Part shown: positions 36,548-41,672 of the stretch, in pieces
How the letters are laid out: each line of letters opens with the position of its first letter
Position numbering within the stretch: the stretch's first letter is position 1
Origin: Muribaculaceae bacterium
Lineage (GTDB): Bacteria; Bacteroidota; Bacteroidia; Bacteroidales; Muribaculaceae
NCBI GenBank assembly: GCA_022509225.1
Contig: JAFLTM010000008.1
Coordinates: 1-41,672, forward strand
Direction: 5' to 3'
DNA: 41,672 nucleotides
Translations under genes and position numbers: made by a program
Notes under the pieces: model-generated
The model's input: the letters and a program-made list of their open reading frames with translations, nothing else
The model's database searches: none
Told to the model about the DNA's origin: nothing

Positions 36548-37723
36548 TTAGATTTTTATCTTATAAAAGACAAATACCGGATTTGATTCCTCACTCATCT
36601 TTTCTGACAATTCCCTAAGCAATGGAGAATCCCGTAAGTTATCGGCATTACTAGCAATTGCCTGTACAAAATCAGAAGGAATTATGCTCAGTACTTCTTT
36701 ATTGTCGGGGTTGTCATGTAGATCTATGAAAGTGATGGGTAATTTTTTAGAGTCCAGCCCTAAAAAACCATTTGCAATCACTTTGCCTTCAAAGGAGACC
36801 AATGCAATTTTTGGTCTGTCGGAAACATACCCAAACAACAATTTGTCATCCCACATGTATGGCGCATTTATAATATCCGGTGCAGTTGAATTTTGAATGC
36901 TAGTTATTTCTTCTTGAGTTGCATAATGTGTTATATTGCGTTTTGAGGTTCCTATCTTTATATCCAGCAAAGGCTTCAATTTCCCTTTATCCATATCCAA
37001 CTGATATATAGTGTCGTTATATGGAAAAAAAGTAAAAACGCCGTCTTTTGACTCGAAGAATTTACCTGTCTGCCCGTTAAATGAATAGGATAAACCTGTC
37101 ATAATGGGATTAAAAGGAATCTGATTGAAGTTTTGCTCCTTTCCCTTGAATGAATAGCTGTAGTTATCCTTGGTTGATTCGTTTGCATAGGCAAAACCGT
37201 TGTTCAAGGCTATACCACTCGGAATCACAGACAAGCCCTTAGAGGCATTTTCAAGATTTATGGTGCCCATAAACCGGTCGTCTGTTGTGTATTTATAGAT
37301 TTTGTTTCCAGAAAGGATATAAATGAAACCCTCCTTAATATCCATATCGTTTAAAACGGGATATTCCCCGGGACCTTGACCTATGTGTGAATAATTTCGG
37401 ATATATTTCCCATTGGAATCATAACTCGTTATAAACTGCGATCCATGCATAACAAACAGGGTGTCTCCTATCAGATAGACCTTATTAATTTTTCCCAACA
37501 TGGAACTATCTGAAATTTCTGGAATTATATATCTGTTATATTCAAAAATTGAATCGAATTGTTCAGCTGTAATTTTATCATTTTTGTCAGGTATGGTTAT
37601 TGTCACGAAACCCTTACCATCCTTTCCATCATCTTTTACCTTACAACTAATAAAACAGACAAGGAAAAGGAAAAGGAAAATTATCGCAAAATGATTTGAG
37701 TTGGAATTTCTCTTTAAATACAT
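36548..37723 (-). CDS. Six-bladed beta-propeller lipoprotein, module 1
   Basis: This 391-residue lipoprotein (lipobox-like FISC, C27) belongs to the Bacteroidales propeller proteins found beside NVEALA peptides. Repeated blade motifs are visible: INKVYLIGDTLFVMHG followed by ITSYDSNGKYIRNYS, then GQGPGEYPVLNDMDI, the hallmark GxGPGEY turn of this group, and later GTINLENASKG. No enzymatic motif is seen. Its ATG overlaps the end of the NVEALA peptide gene by 10 nt, so the two are translationally coupled. A similar gene lies at 38344-39387, but overall protein similarity is moderate. The propeller may bind the processed peptide or a cell-surface partner; this is inference from the neighbourhood only. 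Confidence 0.85.
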   Translation of the reverse strand: MYLKRNSNSNHFAIIFLFLFLVCFISCKVKDDGKDGKGFVTITIPDKNDKITAEQFDSIFEYNRYIIPEISDSSMLGKINKVYLIGDTLFVMHGSQFITSYDSNGKYIRNYSHIGQGPGEYPVLNDMDIKEGFIYILSGNKIYKYTTDDRFMGTINLENASKGLSVIPSGIALNNGFAYANESTKDNYSYSFKGKEQNFNQIPFNPIMTGLSYSFNGQTGKFFESKDGVFTFFPYNDTIYQLDMDKGKLKPLLDIKIGTSKRNITHYATQEEITSIQNSTAPDIINAPYMWDDKLLFGYVSDRPKIALVSFEGKVIANGFLGLDSKKLPITFIDLHDNPDNKEVLSIIPSDFVQAIASNADNLRDSPLLRELSEKMSEESNPVFVFYKIKI

Positions 37724-37968
37724 GGCAAAGATCCATTACCTGTACATAATATCTCTATCTCTACACTTATAGTACCATCTGAATATACTGTTGTAACCGT
37801 TCTTCTTGTCACCTCGGCATATCTTGCTGATTCTGGATCATCAGCTAAAGCTTCGATATTAGCCAATATTATATTTGATTCTTTTGTTTGTTGGAAAGGC
37901 TTTGAGACTGCCAGTGATACTGTCCCAAGAACGGCTATAAGCAAGCCGGTAAACAAAATTTTCTTCAT
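37714..37968 (-). CDS. NVEALA family peptide, intact copy
   Basis: The 84-residue product begins with a signal-like segment (MKKILFTGLLIAVLGTVSLA) and has the family motif as NIEALAD at residues 37-43. The rest is a Thr- and Glu-rich tail with two Cys, C75 and C83, in the arrangement CTGNGSLPC. NVEALA proteins are short exported Bacteroidales polypeptides of unknown function; the motif is thought to mark a leader boundary. The ATG follows the DUF1573-like fragment by 8 nt, and the stop overlaps the propeller ATG. The first ~48 bases after codon 3 are identical to the second copy at 39638-39685, a sign of recent duplication or conversion. Confidence 0.85.
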   Translation of the reverse strand: MKKILFTGLLIAVLGTVSLAVSKPFQQTKESNIILANIEALADDPESARYAEVTRRTVTTVYSDGTISVEIEILCTGNGSLPCI

Positions 37969-37976
37969 ATCTTTTG

Positions 37977-38213
37977 TTATTTAAAGTTATAGATTATGAC
38001 TATTTGAGATATCCGTAAACTACAAGTCGTTCCGGATTGTCTTTTTCTTTGTAAAAAAATGTCTATATGTTTTCGAAAGGAACTTTCAATTGAGTCTGAT
38101 TTGAATTTCACCTCAAGTCGATTCACTTGGTTTGAAGTCAGAGTAATAGTATCCACAATCACAGTAATGCAATCGCATGAAGGAACTATTTCCTGTAAGA
38201 TAGCAATTTGCAA
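37977..38213 (-). pseudogene. DUF1573-like fragment, N-terminus missing
   Basis: The reading frame (78 codons, only a TTG available as start) resembles the C-terminal part of a DUF1573 Ig-like domain: EIVPSCDCITV matches the SCGC-type motif, and LEVKFKSDSIESSFRKHIDIF matches the next strand pair. The signal peptide and first strands are missing, and the sequence upstream is the 72-nt repeat, with no continuation in other frames. I read it as a remnant cut when the module was duplicated. The DUF1573 assignment rests on these motifs only, so it is tentative. Confidence 0.45.
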
Positions 38214-38220
38214 TAAAAAT

Positions 38221-38292
38221 TATAAGAAAGAATAAACAAGAATTCAGAACCTGACTTTTCTCAACAAACATCTTTCATTTCAAAATAGTGCC
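38221..38292. repeat. 72-nt direct repeat, copy B
   Basis: This matches 36413-36484 at 66 of 72 positions and likewise runs from the downstream flank into the terminator hairpin of a propeller gene. The DUF1573-like fragment begins within 10 nt of its outer end. Confidence 0.85.
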
Positions 38293-38316
38293 GGGGAAAA
38301 TACTCGGCACTATTTT
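38282..38316 (-). terminator. Intrinsic terminator of the second propeller gene
   Basis: AAAATAGTGCCG (38282-38293) pairs perfectly with 38305-38316 around an 11-nt loop. A-rich and T-rich flanks on both sides make it potentially bidirectional. It ends the 38344-39387 gene. Confidence 0.8.
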
Positions 38317-38343
38317 TTAATTTTATTCCTATGGTATTGGCAT

Positions 38344-39387
38344 TTATATGGTGACATAAACAAGTTTTCCAGCCTCTCCAAAAATTAACTGGCCATTTTT
38401 AATTCCCAGAATCGAACCGACATTTTCAAGGCTGGCCTTATCCAATTTATAGAACCCTTTGGACGACAGATCTTTCATGTTAAAAATATAAAGATACAAG
38501 TCATCGTTTTGAAAAAAGGTAAACAGGATTGTCTCACCATCGTTGAATATGGAAAGCGGATTATGAACCAAGCCTCCGTCGTGGATTTGGTGGAACATGG
38601 TGAAGACATCGCTCTTCTCTATCTTGGAAAAATCCGGCCATAAGCCATTGAAGTCGAATTCACATAAAACCTTGGCCTGCCCGTCATAACAAACATAAAC
38701 CCTGTTTTCAACCGGAGGAAGATAGAGCACCGTATCATTGTTAACCCGCGAAAACACATTATAACTTGTGAAGGTCACATCCTGGATTTCTTCCGGTATT
38801 TTTAGTACCTCATTCCTCTTTCCTTTTTTATAATACACCAGTTTGTCATCGTTGCCGTTAGCCCCGTTTCCCTTTTCTATCCATACGCTCCCATTATCCG
38901 TGAGGATGAAGTGGTTGGCCTGGGATTCTGTCTTCTTTTTGTTAAGGAAATTGAGGTTATGGTCTAGATTTATTATATTTCCGTCCGGGTCATTCTCCAG
39001 TATCGATATCTGTTCGTCGTTGACCGAAATATCAAATATGTTGATAAACTCCTCCGGCCCGTTTCCTCTTTTTGTGTAAGAGCCTATCTGCTTACCTTTG
39101 GTGTCATAAAGATACACTCCGGGGGCTTTGAACATATCCATAACAACCAACGTGTCCCTGAGCCATTCAATTTTAGAAATTTTACCGGGAAAATCATTAA
39201 ACCCTGAATCGCTTAATAGCTGGACATTTATGCTCCGGATATTTTCAGCCAAAGGAAGGGCGTTTTTTAAATCTATCTCAACAATGTCAACACTCTCCGG
39301 GACTTCATCTCTTTTACAATTGTAAAACAAAAAAACTGAGAGACATAAGGCAAAGAGTATTTTAAAAGTTTTAAATTGTTTTTTCAT
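38344..39387 (-). CDS. Six-bladed beta-propeller lipoprotein, module 2
   Basis: This 347-residue lipoprotein (C24 in FYNC) is related to the 36548-37723 protein. It shows the same opening blade, ISKIEWLRDTLVVMD, then VYLYDTKGKQIGSYTKRGNGPEEF, where NGPEEF replaces the GPGEY turn, and repeated hydrophobic strands to the C-terminus. It is 76 nt downstream of the frameshifted NVEALA copy, not overlapping as in module 1, and has its own promoter candidate in that gap. The start is the ATG giving MKKQFKTFK. No catalytic residues can be named; a ligand-binding or scaffold role is likely for this fold. Confidence 0.83.
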   Translation of the reverse strand: MKKQFKTFKILFALCLSVFLFYNCKRDEVPESVDIVEIDLKNALPLAENIRSINVQLLSDSGFNDFPGKISKIEWLRDTLVVMDMFKAPGVYLYDTKGKQIGSYTKRGNGPEEFINIFDISVNDEQISILENDPDGNIINLDHNLNFLNKKKTESQANHFILTDNGSVWIEKGNGANGNDDKLVYYKKGKRNEVLKIPEEIQDVTFTSYNVFSRVNNDTVLYLPPVENRVYVCYDGQAKVLCEFDFNGLWPDFSKIEKSDVFTMFHQIHDGGLVHNPLSIFNDGETILFTFFQNDDLYLYIFNMKDLSSKGFYKLDKASLENVGSILGIKNGQLIFGEAGKLVYVTI

Positions 39388-39403
39388 TTTTCTTTAATAA
39401 TCA

Positions 39404-39435
39404 CAAATTTAGAAAAATTATTTGAGAACAACAAT
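39404..39435 (-). promoter_or_regulatory. Candidate promoter of the second propeller gene
   Basis: On the minus strand ATTG (39435-39432), 20 nt, then TAAATTTG (39411-39404): the -7 element is exact and the -33 differs at one base. The leader would be only ~10 nt. It would let the propeller be made without the peptide gene upstream. Confidence 0.5.
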
Positions 39436-39463
39436 ATGTGTTTATTTTTTATATTGAGAATCT

Positions 39464-39692
39464 TTAGAATACGGTTCCAGGACAAGCAAACCTCCCACCA
39501 TGGGTACATTGCCATTCATCTTCACTGATAAATGAAACAACCCATATGCCTGGTTGTAATTCAATGTCGGCCAAAGCTTCAATATTAGCAACTATAAGGT
39601 TTGATGCCTTGGTTTGTTGGAAAGGTTTTGCGACTGTCAGTGATACTGTCCCAAGAACGGCTATAAGCAAGCCGGTAAACAAAATATTTCAT
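39464..39692 (-). pseudogene. NVEALA family peptide, second copy, frameshifted near the start
   Basis: Aligned with the intact copy, the ATG at 39692-39690 is followed by AAATATTTTG where the other gene has AAGAAAATTTTG, a net loss of two bases. From that ATG the frame ends after 35 codons without the family motif. The other frame is open for 72 codons from a TTG at 39682, preceded in frame by TGA at the ATG, and encodes FTGLLIAVLGTVSLTVAKP, then NIEALAD at 33-39 and CTHGGRFAC (C59 and C67). The body is thus intact while the start is broken. It could still be translated from TTG or ATT, or be a sequencing indel. It lies 11 nt downstream of the DUF3244-like gene. Confidence 0.6.
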
Positions 39693-39703
39693 GAATAAGG
39701 AAA

Positions 39704-40066
39704 TTAAAATTGAATATATCCTGACAAAACCACATCAGGACCCCTCAATACAATTGAATATATGCCTGGAGTTGGAAGCATCTTCAGTGTCTGAACAAAT
39801 GAGCTTCCATCATAGGAAACAGAAAAACAAGATTCTCCGCTCTCATCCCAAATCTCATAATCCGTAATATAATCAAGAATTGAAGGTCCGGAAATTGTCT
39901 CCTCCTCAAAGTTAATTTCACAATAAATTGGAAGGGAACGATGACCCCTGCTTGGATTCTCTTTCTCATTTTCAATTCCTTCAATAAGTTCTATGGTATC
40001 TGAGTAAATGGGCGTAGTCATGAATAATAACGACACAATCAAAATTAATAAACGATGGTTTTTCAT
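39704..40066 (-). CDS. Small secreted protein, DUF3244-like
   Basis: The 120-residue protein has a clear signal peptide (LLILIVSLLFMTTPIYS), then RSLPIYCEINFEEETI, a central YEIWDESG, and a final GIYSIVLRGPDVVLSGYIQF. This pattern of RSLPI opening and GxYxIxL ending is that of DUF3244, small beta-sandwich proteins of Bacteroidales that are often coded near NVEALA peptides and propeller proteins. No lipobox is seen, so it is probably periplasmic or secreted. It is first in the line of genes after the TPR regulator, and its leader of ~94 nt holds an 11-bp tandem repeat. The family assignment is from pattern memory and is moderately sure. Confidence 0.65.
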   Translation of the reverse strand: MKNHRLLILIVSLLFMTTPIYSDTIELIEGIENEKENPSRGHRSLPIYCEINFEEETISGPSILDYITDYEIWDESGESCFSVSYDGSSFVQTLKMLPTPGIYSIVLRGPDVVLSGYIQF

Positions 40067-40119
40067 ATGTATTTTTTTTGTTTACAAAACTATGATCCAT
40101 CTCCATATTTCCTATGAAA

Positions 40120-40170
40120 ATTTGTTCGGAATTTGTTCGGAATTGAATTGCCGAAAAGATTCCGTACAAA
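40120..40170. promoter_or_regulatory. Tandem 11-bp repeat with an inverted third copy: possible regulator site
   Basis: ATTTGTTCGGA occurs at 40120-40130 and again at 40131-40141, one helical turn apart. A third copy with one mismatch, on the opposite strand, is TTTGTACGGAAT at 40170-40159. All three lie between the promoter and the start of the DUF3244-like gene. Confidence 0.5.
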
Positions 40171-40198
40171 TATAATCCAATAATATTCTCATAATAAA
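40167..40198 (-). promoter_or_regulatory. Candidate promoter of the DUF3244/NVEALA genes
   Basis: On the minus strand TTTA (40198-40195), 20 nt, then TATATTTG (40174-40167): an exact -7 element and a -33 with one mismatch. It overlaps the last codons of the regulator gene. A second -7 match (TAGTTTTG, 40092-40085) lacks a -33 element. Confidence 0.5.
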
Positions 40199-41672
40199 CG
40201 GATTATGACTTCAAGGTCTTTTACCCCAAAATTAGTGCCAAAAAGCTTTTTTGTAAGTTTTGTCTTTCGCTCTGAAATAGTGCTCTTACCTTTTGAAACG
40301 ATATCTGCTATGGCTGAGGTGCCGTATCCGTAACGTATCAGTATAATCATACGCTTTTCTTCTTCTGCCAAATCGGTTCTTGTAAGTTTCTCCAGTACAT
40401 TGAAAAAATCCGGGGTGATCTGATTGAAGGATTCTTTTATTATGGCCCAATTCGATGATGAATCACCTATGTTTTTTCCTGTTTCAACGGATTCCTTTAT
40501 AATTTTATAGCCTTCTGTGTTTATGTATAGACTTTGTTTTGGTTTCTCCTTGTTTATGCCTTTCTTCAAATCTTCATTATATTTTTCCAATTTCGCCTTT
40601 ATTTCCTTTAAATTATCAAAGACAGACGTCCTGGATTCCTCCTCTGTAATACCCAGTTGGGCTCTTAACCTCTCGATCTTTTCAAGAGTTTGAAGATACT
40701 GTATTTTATGTTGTATCTGCTTATAACGCAAAAATATTACGAGTGCGACAGCAGCTACGGCTATAATTATGGTTATCAGCCATCCCGTCAAGATCCTCCT
40801 GGACCTCATTTGAAGATTTAGATTTTCTTTTTCATAACGTGAATAATTGTATATAGAATTTTGATTTATAATAGCCTCCTTGGTATTTTGATTGTAATAA
40901 TTCTCTAGCAAGATTAAATAATTATTGAGTAATTCATTGAGTTCTTCTTTTTGCAATCTTCCTCGCATTTTTTCACTAAGAAGCACTTTATGAGCCGTGA
41001 TCCCCCAACTTTTTTTATGGCTCCTCAAAAGTCTTTTAGCATGGTTATATGCGGAATCCAGATTTCCGACATTATAATAAATGTCAGTGGAATATGAATA
41101 AAAGAATTCTCCGGTTTCCTCGTCATTCAAATTTTGTGGAATAGTTTCAATAATATTTAATGCCGATAAGTCGTCTCCCTTCATATGATTTATGGCAGCT
41201 AAGTATATTTTCATAATAGCCGTACTTACTGTATCACTGGGTTGAATCAACTCCAAGGCTTTTCTGACATTGCTTTCCGCCTCTTTATATTTACCTATGT
41301 TCATATATAGGGACCCAAGTAGCTGAAGGTCGAATGGCAGGTTGACTGAATCATTCAAAAGGCTGTCCATTCTTACAGCTTCTTTAAGATAGGGTAAAGC
41401 TTGACTCCTAAGACGCATTGTATTTAGGAGCCTTCCTGTCTGGCTAAGTATCGTGGCTTTAAGATTAGGATTGTCAGGGTTGTCCGCAAGAAAATCTAAT
41501 GCATTTTGGAAATAATCGAGGGCTGTAGGGTAATCCCCCAAATCACTATAGACCCTACCTCCGTAATAAAGAACTTCGGGATACAGAGGATCTGATTTCC
41601 TGCGGTTAAAATAATTTAAGACAGAAAGATAGAGCGAGTCGGAAGTGTGAACAGTATAGGCTTTGTCTGACT
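40189..41672 (-). CDS. TPR/transmembrane/HTH regulator, 5' end beyond the window
   Basis: The frame is open to the window edge, so the N-terminus is missing; 494 codons are visible. In order there are tetratricopeptide repeats (for example YPEVLYYGGRVYSDLGDYPTA-like and LLGSLYMNIGKYKEAESN), a single transmembrane helix (WLITIIIAVAAVALVIFL, about 40735-40800), a coiled coil, and a C-terminal LuxR/GerE-like helix-turn-helix (RYGYGTSAIADIVSKGKST) in the last ~60 residues. Such proteins would sense in the periplasm by TPRs and bind DNA in the cytoplasm, a one-component membrane regulator common beside Bacteroidales peptide/propeller clusters. It is the natural candidate to control the genes at 40066 to 36548, which follow it on the same strand. 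Confidence 0.82.
   Translation of the reverse strand, partial: SDKAYTVHTSDSLYLSVLNYFNRRKSDPLYPEVLYYGGRVYSDLGDYPTALDYFQNALDFLADNPDNPNLKATILSQTGRLLNTMRLRSQALPYLKEAVRMDSLLNDSVNLPFDLQLLGSLYMNIGKYKEAESNVRKALELIQPSDTVSTAIMKIYLAAINHMKGDDLSALNIIETIPQNLNDEETGEFFYSYSTDIYYNVGNLDSAYNHAKRLLRSHKKSWGITAHKVLLSEKMRGRLQKEELNELLNNYLILLENYYNQNTKEAIINQNSIYNYSRYEKENLNLQMRSRRILTGWLITIIIAVAAVALVIFLRYKQIQHKIQYLQTLEKIERLRAQLGITEEESRTSVFDNLKEIKAKLEKYNEDLKKGINKEKPKQSLYINTEGYKIIKESVETGKNIGDSSSNWAIIKESFNQITPDFFNVLEKLTRTDLAEEEKRMIILIRYGYGTSAIADIVSKGKSTISERKTKLTKKLFGTNFGVKDLEVIIRLL

Noticed and set aside
36413-38292. CRISPR-like or attachment-site repeat
   Set aside because: Only two copies, 1.8 kb apart, with genes between and a terminator inside each; no integrase or Cas gene is present.

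Overview
The window reads as a chromosomal segment of a gut-type Bacteroidales bacterium. I cannot fix the family from sequence alone; Muribaculaceae or Bacteroidaceae would both fit. The reasons are Bacteroidetes-type promoters (TTTG, about 20 nt, TAnnTTTG), GH92 and GH20 glycosidases, Mfa/FimB-type fimbrillin lipoproteins, DUF3575, NVEALA peptides with six-bladed propeller lipoproteins, and an EF-G paralogue with a degenerate G domain. No rRNA, tRNA, CRISPR array, insertion sequence or prophage gene was seen.

1-14594: glycan catabolism on the + strand. The first ~180 bases are GC-rich and unlike the rest, and abut a GH20 hexosaminidase that starts inside its catalytic domain, so the left edge looks like a breakpoint or an assembly joint. 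From a promoter at 1809 a tight operon follows: GH92, GH92 lipoprotein, GH2 beta-mannosidase (BtMan2A type), mannose-6-phosphate isomerase, ROK sugar kinase and a second GH2 enzyme. The set can take a mannose-rich, N-glycan-like oligosaccharide to fructose-6-phosphate, but no SusC/SusD importer is present. A Crp/Fnr regulator converges on its end.

14781-23690: a minus-strand fimbria-like operon. Its promoter lies at 23659-23690. The order is DUF3575 protein, Mfa1-type fimbrillin, FimB/Mfa2-like lipoprotein with a 93-residue acidic linker, a second Mfa1_C-type lipoprotein, and a TonB-dependent receptor whose start overlaps the preceding stop. A lipoprotein with its own promoter and a strong terminator closes the region.

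23835-27610: hemW (minus) and, divergently, an EF-G paralogue with Ala in place of the catalytic switch II His, followed by a structured intergenic region with a terminator and two hairpin-forming inverted repeats.

27611-36324: a four-gene efflux operon on the minus strand (membrane fusion lipoprotein, RND permease, TolC-like factor, second RND permease) with overlapping or nearly touching genes.

36413-41672: two related minus-strand modules, each with an NVEALA peptide gene and a six-bladed propeller lipoprotein gene, preceded by a DUF3244-like secreted protein and a TPR/transmembrane/HTH regulator cut by the window end. A 72-nt direct repeat (66/72 identical) and a 48-nt identical stretch record a duplication. 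One NVEALA copy is frameshifted at its start, and a DUF1573-like fragment sits at the duplication edge. This peptide, propeller and membrane-regulator group is the best candidate for an undescribed system here.
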